Source of the DNA: a virus
Virus record (IMG/VR): IMGVR_UViG_3300042691_013699
Span: 1 to 48,958 of that record
Direction: 5' to 3' (one strand)
Length of the DNA stretch: 48,958 nt
In this document: positions 19,431 through 28,358 of the stretch, piece after piece
Layout of the letters: each line of letters starts with the position of its first letter
How positions within the stretch are numbered: position 1 is the first letter of the stretch
Translations under genes and position numbers: made by a program
Notes under the pieces: model-generated
The model's input: only the letters and a program-made list of their open reading frames with translations
Told to the model about the DNA's origin: nothing
The model's database searches: none

Positions 19431-21371
19431 ATGTCATTTATTGACTCCAACGGATCTATAACAGATCCATATCGCAATTTTATTCATATTTCAAGGTACG
19501 CTCGTTGGATTGAAAGCGAAAACCGTAGAGAAACGTGGGAGGAAACAGTTGACAGATATTGTAACTTTATGCGAGACCATCTTGTTCTTAATCATGGCTA
19601 TAGCCCAAATGCAAAAGTTTTTAATGAAGTTAGAGAAGCAATCTTACATCATCACATAATGCCATCTATGAGGGCACTGATGACCGCTGGACCTGCTTTA
19701 GAAAGAGACCACATTGCAGCCTACAATTGCTCGTTCATCGCTGTAGACAATCCTAGAGCCTTTGATGAGGCTATGTACATCCTTATGAACGGAACTGGAG
19801 TTGGTTTTAGTGTTGAACAAAAATATATTAATCAACTACCAATTATTTCAGAATCATTCTTTCAAACAGATACAACAATTGTTGTTGACGATTCAAAACT
19901 TGGATGGGCAAAAGCTTACAAAGAGTTGATTGCACTTCTTTGTCAAGGTCAAATTCCAAACTGGGATGTATCAAAGGTTCGTCCTGCTGGAGCAAGACTA
20001 AAAATATTTGGTGGAAGAGCATCTGGTCCAGCTCCTTTGGTAGATTTGTTTAATTTTACAATTGAAACATTTAAGGTTGCATCAGGAAGACGATTAAAGT
20101 CAATTGAGGCACACGACCTAATGTGTAAGATTGGAGAAGTTGTTGTTGTTGGAGGAGTTCGTAGAAGTGCTTTGATTTCACTTTCTAATCTAGACGATTT
20201 TGAAATGGCAAAAGCAAAGAGTGGTCAATGGTGGGAAGGCAATGGTCAAAGAGCATTGGCAAACAATTCTGCTGTATATAATTCAAAGCCAAATACTGCA
20301 CAGTTCCTTCGTGAGTGGAGAAACCTGTATGAATCAAAGTCTGGCGAACGTGGAATTTATAATATTGATTCTGTTCGTAAGCACATTGATAAGTTTGGTC
20401 GTAGAGACTCAAGTCTTGTTGGTGGTACAAATCCTTGTGGAGAGATTCTTCTTCGTCCAAATGAATTTTGTAATTTAACTGAGGTTGTAATTGATGCAAC
20501 TGATACAAAAGAAACTCTTCTTGAAAAAGTTAGACTTGCAACAATTCTTGGAACTTGGCAATCAACTTTAACTAATTTTAAATACATTAGAAAAACTTGG
20601 AAAGACAATTGTGAAGAAGAAAGACTTCTTGGTGTATCTTTGACAGGTATCTATGGAAATAAAATTACCGCTACAAATGGTAAGGCTTTAGAAACACTCC
20701 TTGATGAAATGAGAGATCTATCTGTTTCAGTAAATGACAAAGAGGCTAAGTCTTTAAATATTAACCCGTCAGTATCAATTACTTGTGTAAAGCCGTCAGG
20801 AACAGTCTCACAGCTTACAGGGGTATCTTCTGGCATCCATCCATGGTATTCAGAATACTACATAAGAAGTGTTAGAGCAGATAATAAAGATCCTTTAACA
20901 CAATTCTTAAAAGACTCTGGAATTCCATTTGAACCAGATGTTATGAAGCCAGAACTTACAACAGTATTTTATTTTCCAATTAAGGCTCCAAAGAATGCAG
21001 TTCTTACAAAAGATTTAACTGCAATTGATCATCTTGAAATGTGGAAAACATATAGAACTCATTGGACAGAACATAATCCAAGCGTTACCATTAATGTTGA
21101 AGAAGATGAATGGATGCGTGTTGGTGCTTGGGTATTTGATAATTTTGACTCAATTGGTGGAGTATCTTTTCTTCCATCTGTAGAGCACTCTTATAAACAA
21201 GCTCCATATCAAGAAATATCTAAAGAGGAATATGAATCTTGGGTAAAGAAAATGCCTGATTCCATTAGATGGGAAATGCTTTCACTATATGAAACAACAG
21301 ATGGAACAACTGGAAGTCAAGAGTTGTCTTGTGTTGCTGGAGCATGTGAAATTGTAGATATTACAAGGTAG
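19431..21371 (+). CDS. nrdJ: class II ribonucleoside-triphosphate reductase, B12-dependent
   Basis: The 646-residue enzyme resembles the monomeric adenosylcobalamin-dependent reductase of Lactobacillus leichmannii and makes deoxynucleotides. All key cysteines are visible: C100 in YNCSF, C336 in NPCGEIL (thiyl-radical site, with E338), C347 in FCNL (partner of C100 by family) and the C-terminal pair C634/C639 in SCVAGACE. LSVSVND and the KPSGTVSQLTGVSSGIH loop fit the barrel. AGAAGGA precedes the ATG; a longer frame from 19374 has no ribosome site. It is shorter than the 739-residue relative. It needs host cobalamin. Confidence 0.9.
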   Translation: MSFIDSNGSITDPYRNFIHISRYARWIESENRRETWEETVDRYCNFMRDHLVLNHGYSPNAKVFNEVREAILHHHIMPSMRALMTAGPALERDHIAAYNCSFIAVDNPRAFDEAMYILMNGTGVGFSVEQKYINQLPIISESFFQTDTTIVVDDSKLGWAKAYKELIALLCQGQIPNWDVSKVRPAGARLKIFGGRASGPAPLVDLFNFTIETFKVASGRRLKSIEAHDLMCKIGEVVVVGGVRRSALISLSNLDDFEMAKAKSGQWWEGNGQRALANNSAVYNSKPNTAQFLREWRNLYESKSGERGIYNIDSVRKHIDKFGRRDSSLVGGTNPCGEILLRPNEFCNLTEVVIDATDTKETLLEKVRLATILGTWQSTLTNFKYIRKTWKDNCEEERLLGVSLTGIYGNKITATNGKALETLLDEMRDLSVSVNDKEAKSLNINPSVSITCVKPSGTVSQLTGVSSGIHPWYSEYYIRSVRADNKDPLTQFLKDSGIPFEPDVMKPELTTVFYFPIKAPKNAVLTKDLTAIDHLEMWKTYRTHWTEHNPSVTINVEEDEWMRVGAWVFDNFDSIGGVSFLPSVEHSYKQAPYQEISKEEYESWVKKMPDSIRWEMLSLYETTDGTTGSQELSCVAGACEIVDITR

Positions 21372-21396
21372 CCTCTATGATAAAATAGGATAGAGG
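21372..21396 (+). promoter_or_regulatory. promoter inside a 7-bp inverted repeat
   Basis: CCTCTAT (21372-21378) and ATAGAGG (21390-21396) are perfect inverted arms around TGA TAAAAT (21378-21386, extended -10). The right arm contains the AGAGG ribosome site for the ATG at 21403. Transcripts reading through from nrdJ could fold this hairpin and hide the site, whereas transcripts starting at the -10 would lack the left arm. Confidence 0.5.
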
Positions 21397-21402
21397 TAAT
21401 CT

Positions 21403-24400
21403 ATGTCCTACACACGTTCAAGTCTTTATGCTTCAAGAGTCTACGCAGAGCATCCAGTAGCTTTATGGGCTATGGATGAGCCAAACTATTTTGTTTCTTT
21501 AATTTCAGAAGCAGAAAAGCAGGTCACTACTTCCTCTTGGGATTTTGATAACGCTGTTAGTTCTTCTGCTGCATTTACATTGTCTGGCTATCCTTTTGAT
21601 GAGTTAAATGTAAATAAAGTATATCTTGCTACAGCTTCAGCAGCAACAATAGAGTTTACAGTCTCTTTATCCTCGTCATTATCTTATTTAGAGTTTGATT
21701 CAAACAAGGGCAGTATATGTGTTTCTAATTACATATATATTCCTGAGCAAACTTCTGTTTTATATGCAGATATAGGATTTATTGTAGATGGACAAGAATT
21801 ATATACAAGATATTCATTTCTAAAAACAAATATTTGGGAAAAAATTTCTTATACAGAATCTACAGCTGGAGAAAGTTTTTATCCTTTTATAAGAGTTGTG
21901 TTTGATCAAGACGTTGATGCTAATGAGATAGAGTCTTCTATTTATTTTAATGGAGTTTCTGTCGCACAATGGTCTGAGCCTTATAATTCAATAAGTACTG
22001 GAATTTCTAGTGCTTCTTTAGTTAATTTACCAGGTAGCATTAGTTCACTAATAGATTTTCCTGAAGTAATAAAGTGTGCAATACTAGACCCGTATGGTTT
22101 AAATGATAGTTCAGACAATGGATACGTTACATGCTTAAATAATTCTTTTTCTGCAAAACTCTCAGGAATTCCAATGGTCTACGGATCTTCTGGAAATATG
22201 CAGTTAAATAAAGATGCATTAAGTATTGTTTCATCTTCTTCAGGATATGCAGAGTATCTTACAAATTCTGGATCTACTGTATATTTAAATTCTAATCAAT
22301 ATTATAATTTTCCGTCACTCGTATTTCCTGGAAAAGGATTTTTAAATCAGTACGGATATAATAAAACACTTACAACAGAATTTTGGCTAAGAATTGATCC
22401 TGAAACAACTACAAGAACAAGAATTTTTGGACCACTTTCATCAGAGGATGGAATATATGTTGATAGAGATTTCATAACTGTAAATGTTGAAAAATATACT
22501 AAATCTTATTTTATTGGAAAATGGTATAGACCAATGTTAGTCAATTTTTGTCAAAGTACAAATGAAATTTTCTTAATGATAAATGGAGAAAAGGTAATAT
22601 CAATTCCCATTGAATCATTACAGATTCCAACTTTTCCAGCAGAGAATCAAGACTACTTAGGATTTTATACAAATGAGTATATAAATATTTTTGAAATAGA
22701 TTCTTTTTCAATATTTCCATATGTCATTGCAGAGCAGGTTGCAAAAAAGAGATATGTATTTGCACAAGGAGTTGAAGAACAAGAAAATATCATTGCAGCA
22801 AAAAATGGAGTAATTTCATATGTAGACTTTCCATTTTCTGGATATAGCTCTACAGTTAGATACCCAGACAGGAGTAAATGGAATGATGGATTTTATAATA
22901 ATATTGTAGCTAGTGACAAAGGAATCACTTTACCACAATATCAATTGCCAGAGATTATATTTAATAATAACTCAGAATTAACAGGTTATCAAAAATCTTT
23001 AGTTACTTCAAGTTTTTATGAAGATAACTATTCAATACAAAATGAAGAGTATCCATACATCTCAATGGATCCAAATAATCTATATTTAACAAGTAACTCT
23101 TATGGGACAATTTATTTTTCAAAATTAAATCAAACTAAATATCAAACAAGATCTATACACTCAATACTTAAATCTTCAAACAATGTTTCAACAAGACAGT
23201 CTTTAATTTATATTTCAAATAGTTTTGATTCAAACACTTTTGAGGTAGCAATAAATTCTGGAAGCATCCAGTATATTTACAATCAAACTATTTTAAATTC
23301 ATCCCCTGTTGGTGCAAGTTCTTACTTTGCAGTTGGTATTGATTTTAATAAAATTGAGCAAACATATTTTTCAACCGTTGGATCCTTTTTTTCAAGACCA
23401 GAAAGCCTTTCTTTAAATTTTGCAGGAAATAACGAAGAGGTGTTTCTTGGAAAAATATTTTCCTTAACAATAAACAACGATTTCTTTACAGATAAAGATG
23501 GCTCTCAAATATTTAATTCTTCTGGAATAGCAATTAAAAACTTTAATACAGATTTATATGATTATATTGGATCTTATACCTTGTTGCCAAAAACAACAAA
23601 TACTTCAATAATACTAGATGTAGGTGTTTCAGGTTATTGGGAAAATTCAATACCCCTTTCATATTTTGGAAAAGACATAGTTCAGTCTAATGGCAAGTTA
23701 AAGTATGACTTAGACCTGTTGCAGTTTAATATTGACACACCAAGTTCAATATTTTCAAAGTATAACGAAACTTCCTCACTCTATGAAGATTCTTTGTCAA
23801 CAAAAGTTTATGTAACATTGCAGAATGTTGTTGAAACTGGTCAGGTAGTGTATACTCAGTTTACAAATATAGAAAACATTGGAATAAGTAAAATTTTAGA
23901 CTTGGGAGAAGTTACTTCTTCAGAAGATACAAAGTATAGAATTAATGATGGAACTATCATTTACCCTCCAAAAGATATATCTGGGTTTACCAATTATTAC
24001 ATAACTATTCATATTGAAATTTCTTCTAAAGGAATTTATACAGAAAATGTAAATATTAAAAATATGGGAATAGCTGCACTATCTTTTGATGAAGGTCAGT
24101 TTTATTCAATCAATAGCCCTGCTGCAGGAAAGTTTTATCCAATAGTAAAAAATGAAGACCAGTATGTTTATAAAAGAAATATACCAGTTATTATTGATAC
24201 AGAATCATCTCCATACCTATATCTTTCAGGAAAATCTGGAATAGAAGTTTTGCCAGATGTTGATGAAAATTTAGTAAAAGGAGTTTCAATACCAATAAAT
24301 GAATCTTTAAAAAATAATCAAGAGGTTGTTGGACTGCAAATGTTTTTAATGTACAATGAGTCTAATCAGTTTACAGAAATAAAAAAAGTTGGTAAAATAT

Positions 24401-24948
24401 TTAGTTCTGATGATTCTTATGACATTGTGTTGGAGCCTGAGGCTGATGGCAAAAGAGCTTTCTTTAAAATCTTTGATTCCAAAAATGGTACAGAGTTTAC
24501 AAATGCTAGATTCTTTTTAAATGGAAAACTTGTAAACAATGTGGTAATTGAGCCTCTTTCTTGGAACTATATTGCTATATCTTTGCAAGAAAATTCAATA
24601 CCTTTAAACGGAATTATTGGTGAAATTGAAATATATTCTGGAGTTAAGGTAGACAATGTTGCAAGCTTTATTGAGCTAAACCCTATCAAACAAGAGCTTA
24701 CTGTTTATGATGAATGGAATATTATTGATGATCAAAACTGGACTTACTGGTCTGCATCTGCAACATGGAGACAAGCCTTAGACGAACAATCTTTAGACGT
24801 TACCGTACTTTCTTTAGATGGAGAAGAAGTTTTTAACACTTACTTAGGTCTTTCATCAGGAATTGCTGACGACAACAGCATCTTAAATGTTACTCAAGAC
24901 TCAATTGTAATAATAAATGACATAACTTGGGACGAATATTTGGTCTAA
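21403..24948 (+). CDS. LamG/concanavalin-like minor tail protein, 1181 aa
   Basis: The 1181-residue protein starts MSYTRSSLYASRVYAEHPVA-LWAMDE, the usual lead-in to LamG-type beta-jellyroll domains in phage tail proteins. A second jellyroll has LTTEFWLRIDPETTTRTRIF...VNFCQSTNEIFLMINGEKV (about 320-420). The remainder is repetitive beta structure ending IIINDITWDEYLV. There is no signal peptide or enzyme motif. It lies between nrdJ and the portal leader gene. It probably binds surface glycans at the tail. Its length is typical of tail-tip or spike proteins. Confidence 0.75.
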   Translation: MSYTRSSLYASRVYAEHPVALWAMDEPNYFVSLISEAEKQVTTSSWDFDNAVSSSAAFTLSGYPFDELNVNKVYLATASAATIEFTVSLSSSLSYLEFDSNKGSICVSNYIYIPEQTSVLYADIGFIVDGQELYTRYSFLKTNIWEKISYTESTAGESFYPFIRVVFDQDVDANEIESSIYFNGVSVAQWSEPYNSISTGISSASLVNLPGSISSLIDFPEVIKCAILDPYGLNDSSDNGYVTCLNNSFSAKLSGIPMVYGSSGNMQLNKDALSIVSSSSGYAEYLTNSGSTVYLNSNQYYNFPSLVFPGKGFLNQYGYNKTLTTEFWLRIDPETTTRTRIFGPLSSEDGIYVDRDFITVNVEKYTKSYFIGKWYRPMLVNFCQSTNEIFLMINGEKVISIPIESLQIPTFPAENQDYLGFYTNEYINIFEIDSFSIFPYVIAEQVAKKRYVFAQGVEEQENIIAAKNGVISYVDFPFSGYSSTVRYPDRSKWNDGFYNNIVASDKGITLPQYQLPEIIFNNNSELTGYQKSLVTSSFYEDNYSIQNEEYPYISMDPNNLYLTSNSYGTIYFSKLNQTKYQTRSIHSILKSSNNVSTRQSLIYISNSFDSNTFEVAINSGSIQYIYNQTILNSSPVGASSYFAVGIDFNKIEQTYFSTVGSFFSRPESLSLNFAGNNEEVFLGKIFSLTINNDFFTDKDGSQIFNSSGIAIKNFNTDLYDYIGSYTLLPKTTNTSIILDVGVSGYWENSIPLSYFGKDIVQSNGKLKYDLDLLQFNIDTPSSIFSKYNETSSLYEDSLSTKVYVTLQNVVETGQVVYTQFTNIENIGISKILDLGEVTSSEDTKYRINDGTIIYPPKDISGFTNYYITIHIEISSKGIYTENVNIKNMGIAALSFDEGQFYSINSPAAGKFYPIVKNEDQYVYKRNIPVIIDTESSPYLYLSGKSGIEVLPDVDENLVKGVSIPINESLKNNQEVVGLQMFLMYNESNQFTEIKKVGKIFSSDDSYDIVLEPEADGKRAFFKIFDSKNGTEFTNARFFLNGKLVNNVVIEPLSWNYIAISLQENSIPLNGIIGEIEIYSGVKVDNVASFIELNPIKQELTVYDEWNIIDDQNWTYWSASATWRQALDEQSLDVTVLSLDGEEVFNTYLGLSSGIADDNSILNVTQDSIVIINDITWDEYLV

Positions 24949-24959
24949 GCAATAATTTA

Positions 24960-24968
24960 TGGTACAAT
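24960..24968 (+). promoter_or_regulatory. extended -10 promoter, leaderless type
   Basis: TGG TACAAT ends 6 bases before the ATG at 24975, so the first transcribed base should be at or next to the start codon. It starts the head-gene block. Confidence 0.6.
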
Positions 24969-24974
24969 GATGTC

Positions 24975-25346
24975 ATGGATTATCTAGAAGGATTACAAAA
25001 ACTGCCAAACAAGCCAAAAGTAAGGGTCGTAGAAAACGATGCTGAATACGGAATATATGTTTGGAAAACAGAAACTGGAAAAATATTTGGAGATGGCAAT
25101 GGAAGTTTTATGAATATTCCAGCTCGAAAATATGACATAGCTGCTATTAACAGAATTACACAGGCTGCAGCACACTATGGTGCTGGTCCAGGAGAAGCAA
25201 GGTTTATGGCAGGAGTTACAAGAATTACTGATGAAGAGCATTCTGTTCAGATTGACAGAATGAAGCAAGGATATATACCAAGTGAGTTTGACACTGGTGC
25301 TTTCCAAGATGCAGCAAAGGGGTTGCAAAAACATGGAGATGAATAA
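24975..25346 (+). CDS. hypothetical protein preceding the portal, 123 aa
   Basis: The 123-residue product starts MDYLEGLQKLPNKPKVRVVEN, with a beta-rich first half (YGIYVWKTETGKIFGDGNGSF) and a helical second half (NRITQAAAHYGAGPGEARFMAG, GAFQDAAKGLQKHGDE). The same frame opens at 24927, but the ATG at 24975 sits exactly where a leaderless transcript would begin. It overlaps the portal start by 14 bases. It could be a packaging or portal-associated factor; the family is not recognised. Confidence 0.65.
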   Translation: MDYLEGLQKLPNKPKVRVVENDAEYGIYVWKTETGKIFGDGNGSFMNIPARKYDIAAINRITQAAAHYGAGPGEARFMAGVTRITDEEHSVQIDRMKQGYIPSEFDTGAFQDAAKGLQKHGDE

Positions 25347-26892
25347 TGAAGTAATTGCTAGAATTGATAACTTAGATAGAAATAAGCCAACTGCAAATAA
25401 AACAGATGACTTTATGACTGAAGCTGATCTTGTAAAAGCTTTTGATGGTATAGATGCAAACTTTAAACGTAGAATTACAAGAATGAACAAAGCCTACACT
25501 GGTCAAGATGGTACAAAGTCTAAGCAGTTATTTCCAGAACAAGACATTACTACAGCGTATGGTCTTTTTGACGTTGTTTTGCCACCATACAATCTTGACG
25601 AGTTGGCATTCTTTTTTGATAATTCTTTTGCAAACCACGCTGCAATTAATGCAAAGGTTGCAAATACAGTAGGTCTTGGATATGGTTTTATAATGTCTGA
25701 CATTGTTAAAGCAAGAATAGAAGAGATTGAAGACACAAATCAAAGAGTTAGAGCACAAAGAAAAGTTGAAAGAGCAAAGTCTGAACTTGCAAATTGGCTT
25801 GAAGAATTAAATGATGAAGATACTTTTACCCATGTCCTTGAAAAAGCAATGACAGACTATGAAGCAACTGGAAATGGATACATTGAAGTTGGAAGAAAAA
25901 ATACTGGAGAGATTGGATACATTGGTCACATTCCTGCAACAACAGTTCGTGTAAGACGTATGCGTGATGGATATGTGCAAATTGTAAATCAAAGAGTAGT
26001 TTACTTTAAAAACTTTCAAGATAAAAAAACGGCAAATCCTGTAACCACAGATTTACGACCAAATGAACTTATTCATATTAAAAAGTACAGTCCAAAAAAT
26101 ACATACTATGGCGTTCCAGATGTTGTATCTGCTGCAACTTCAGTAGTTGGAGACCACCTTGCTGCAAGATACAATATTGATTATTTTGAAAACAAGGCAG
26201 TTCCAAGATATATTGTTACACTCAAGGGTGCAAAGCTAAGTTCAGAAGCAGAAGATAAGTTGTTTAGGTTCCTACAGTCTGGTCTTCGTGGACAGAATCA
26301 TAGAACCCTTTATATACCACTTCCTGGAGACGGTCCAGATAATAAAGTTGAATTTAAAATGGAGCCAGTTGAAAATGGAATTCAAGAAGGATCATTTGAT
26401 AAGTATAGAACTTCAAATGTTCACGATATTCTTATGGCACACCAGGTTCCAATTTCTAAAGTTGGTTCGGATCCTGGCAGTTCAATTGCATCAGCACTCG
26501 TATCTGATAGAACATTTAAAGAGCAGGTAGCTAGACCAGCCCAAAAGAATTTAGAAAAAACAATCAATAAACTTATTAAAGAAAAGACAGACATTCTTTT
26601 ATTAAAGTTTAATGAATTAACTTTGACTGATGAAAATACCCAGAGTCAAATTGATGAAAGATATCTAAGAGCACAGGTTGTTGTTCCAAATGATATCAGA
26701 CCTAGACTTGGACTTCCAGTGGTTCCGCAAGGAGACGCTCCAGTAGTTATGACCCCTCAACAACGTGCAGAGCAAAATGCTCAAATGGCTGGAACAAGAG
26801 AAAGAGACCAGCAAAGAACGGCACAAGCATCTGATTCTACCGCAACCACAACAGGAAGAAATCCTGGTGGCGAAGGAAGATCAGTACTATAA
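25333..26892 (+). CDS. phage portal protein, 519 aa
   Basis: The 519-residue protein matches the HK97-type portal layout: a variable N-terminus (DFMTEADLVKAFDGIDANFKR), GYGFIMSDIV, a wing region, LRPNELIHIKKYSPKNTYYG-VPDVVSAATSV (about 248-270), the helical stem (YFENKAVPRYIVTLKG), and an HDILMAHQVPISKVG crown segment. The C-terminus is Gln/Ala/Thr-rich. Portal dodecamers form the packaging motor vertex and tail attachment. AAAGGGG lies 9 bases before the ATG at 25333; the ATG at 25339 is an alternative. No terminase gene is next to it. Confidence 0.85.
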   Translation: MEMNNEVIARIDNLDRNKPTANKTDDFMTEADLVKAFDGIDANFKRRITRMNKAYTGQDGTKSKQLFPEQDITTAYGLFDVVLPPYNLDELAFFFDNSFANHAAINAKVANTVGLGYGFIMSDIVKARIEEIEDTNQRVRAQRKVERAKSELANWLEELNDEDTFTHVLEKAMTDYEATGNGYIEVGRKNTGEIGYIGHIPATTVRVRRMRDGYVQIVNQRVVYFKNFQDKKTANPVTTDLRPNELIHIKKYSPKNTYYGVPDVVSAATSVVGDHLAARYNIDYFENKAVPRYIVTLKGAKLSSEAEDKLFRFLQSGLRGQNHRTLYIPLPGDGPDNKVEFKMEPVENGIQEGSFDKYRTSNVHDILMAHQVPISKVGSDPGSSIASALVSDRTFKEQVARPAQKNLEKTINKLIKEKTDILLLKFNELTLTDENTQSQIDERYLRAQVVVPNDIRPRLGLPVVPQGDAPVVMTPQQRAEQNAQMAGTRERDQQRTAQASDSTATTTGRNPGGEGRSVL

Positions 26893-26926
26893 TATAACAA
26901 TATTATAAATATATAAAAAATACATA

Positions 26927-26932
26927 TATAAT
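26927..26932 (+). promoter_or_regulatory. TATAAT box upstream of the protease
   Basis: TATAAT, then AGGAAG and the ATG at 26943, in a very AT-rich 50-base gap. There is no TGn or -35. Possible promoter. Confidence 0.35.
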
Positions 26933-26942
26933 AGGAAGTAAC

Positions 26943-28334
26943 ATGACTAATTTAAGCAAGGCTTATTGGACTTCAGATAACGATGATATAAAGTTATCTA
27001 TGCCAATTGCTAAAGTGGATGTAGAGCGTAGAATCGTTTCTGGATTTGCTACGCTTGATAACATTGACAAACAAGCAGATATTGTTCCTACCGATGTTAG
27101 TATAAAAGCTTTTGAAATGTTCCGTGGCAATCTAAGAGAAATGCATCAATCTATTGCAGTTGGCAAGGTTGTTAATTTTAGACAAGAAAAGTTTTTTGAC
27201 AAGGCTACAGATAAACTTTACAATGGTGTTTATGTAGATGCTTATATTTCTAAAGGTGCTCAAGATACTTGGGAAAAGGTACTTGATGGTACTCTTTCAG
27301 GTTTTTCAATTGGCGGAATAATCAAAGATTCAGAAAATGCTTATGATGAAAATGTCGCTAAGACAATTAGAGTAGTCAAAGATTATGAACTTAATGAACT
27401 ATCTTTGGTAGATAATCCAGCAAATCAATTTGCAAATGTCGTGTCAATTCAGAAAATTAACAAGGACGCACAAATAGATGGTATAATTGCAAAAGCAGAC
27501 CTTGAAAATGTCTACTGGTGTGAGAATGACGGTATCGTCAGACTTTCAGAAGTTGATGATTCAAGTTGCCCATCATGTGAAGTCAGTATGAAAAATATTG
27601 GTTTCGTTGAGACAAAGGATACAGAAAAAGCTATGACAGTTAAATCAATTTTAAACAAGTTTATTGGTTCTACAGACCTTGCTAAATCTAAAGATGTTTC
27701 CGAAACCCTACAAACTTCAAGCGAAACGCTTGAAACAGCGATTGACAATAATGAGTCAATTGTTAAAAACAATATAGAGGAGGAGAACAACGTGTCAGAA
27801 GATAATACAGTAGTAGAGACCGTTGAAGAAGTTGCAACTGAAGAAGTTGTTGCTGAAGCTCCTGCCGAAGAAACCGTAGAAAAGTCAGTTGACGCAGTTG
27901 ACGCTGTTGAGGAAACAGTGGTTAAGTCTGCTGATCCAGAAGAAGCACCTGCAGAAGATGCAGAAGAAGAAGCTTCAGATAGTGTTGAGGTTGAAAAGTC
28001 TGTTGTTGAAACAGATTCAGCTGATTCTGAGCTTGTAAAAGCTGTTGACGAAATTAAGGTTTCAGTAACAGAGGCAGTGAGTGAACTTGTTTCAACAATT
28101 AAGTCACTAAAAGAAGAAGTTGCAGGTATCAAAAAGTCAGTTGATACAACCAATGAAGATATTTCTGCGGTAAAGGGCAACCTTGAAGAGTTTGGAAAGC
28201 GTGTGGATGGTCTAGAAGACGATACCGCTGTCCGTAAGTCTGGCGATCTCGGCGGGATCGTTCAGGGCAATACAATCAAAAAAGGGTCTATGTGGGGTGG
28301 ACGTTTCCTAAATTCCGCTGACCTATATCATTAA
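26943..28334 (+). CDS. prohead protease fused to scaffold, 463 aa
   Basis: The 463-residue protein has an S78/U35-type prohead protease domain (about 20-170), with H68 (EMHQS), S122 (GFSIGG) and ELSLVDNPA (151-160). It matures the capsid by cutting scaffold and capsid N-termini. A cysteine cluster follows (C193, C209, C212), then a long acidic region (about 260-360) and a coiled coil (about 365-435), typical of scaffolding. An in-frame GTG at codon 284 with AGGAGGAG upstream suggests that the scaffold is also made separately. AGGAAG leads to the start. Confidence 0.85.
   Translation: MTNLSKAYWTSDNDDIKLSMPIAKVDVERRIVSGFATLDNIDKQADIVPTDVSIKAFEMFRGNLREMHQSIAVGKVVNFRQEKFFDKATDKLYNGVYVDAYISKGAQDTWEKVLDGTLSGFSIGGIIKDSENAYDENVAKTIRVVKDYELNELSLVDNPANQFANVVSIQKINKDAQIDGIIAKADLENVYWCENDGIVRLSEVDDSSCPSCEVSMKNIGFVETKDTEKAMTVKSILNKFIGSTDLAKSKDVSETLQTSSETLETAIDNNESIVKNNIEEENNVSEDNTVVETVEEVATEEVVAEAPAEETVEKSVDAVDAVEETVVKSADPEEAPAEDAEEEASDSVEVEKSVVETDSADSELVKAVDEIKVSVTEAVSELVSTIKSLKEEVAGIKKSVDTTNEDISAVKGNLEEFGKRVDGLEDDTAVRKSGDLGGIVQGNTIKKGSMWGGRFLNSADLYH
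27792..28334 (+). CDS. nested scaffolding protein from internal start, 180 aa
   Basis: In the protease frame, GTG at 27792 is preceded by AGGAGGAG (27778-27785) with six bases between, an ideal Shine-Dalgarno that is unlikely by chance in this AT-rich coding stretch. The product (MSEDNTVVETVEEVATEE...) is the acidic and coiled-coil half alone, the usual character of a phage scaffold. Lambda makes Nu3 from inside gene C in the same way. It ends at the shared stop. Not experimentally shown here. Confidence 0.65.
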   Translation: MSEDNTVVETVEEVATEEVVAEAPAEETVEKSVDAVDAVEETVVKSADPEEAPAEDAEEEASDSVEVEKSVVETDSADSELVKAVDEIKVSVTEAVSELVSTIKSLKEEVAGIKKSVDTTNEDISAVKGNLEEFGKRVDGLEDDTAVRKSGDLGGIVQGNTIKKGSMWGGRFLNSADLYH

Positions 28335-28358
28335 AAGAAACTGGAGGTGAAATAAAAA

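Noticed and set aside
24927-24974. Longer start for the gene before the portal at 24927
   Set aside because: It would start inside the LamG gene; the ATG at 24975 coincides with the predicted transcription start.
27512-28180. Long open frame on the minus strand opposite the scaffold region (222 codons)
   Set aside because: It lies entirely inside the acidic low-complexity part of the protease-scaffold gene; the product is Ser/Thr/Ala-rich with no ribosome site or known fold. Such antisense frames follow from the codon bias of the sense strand.
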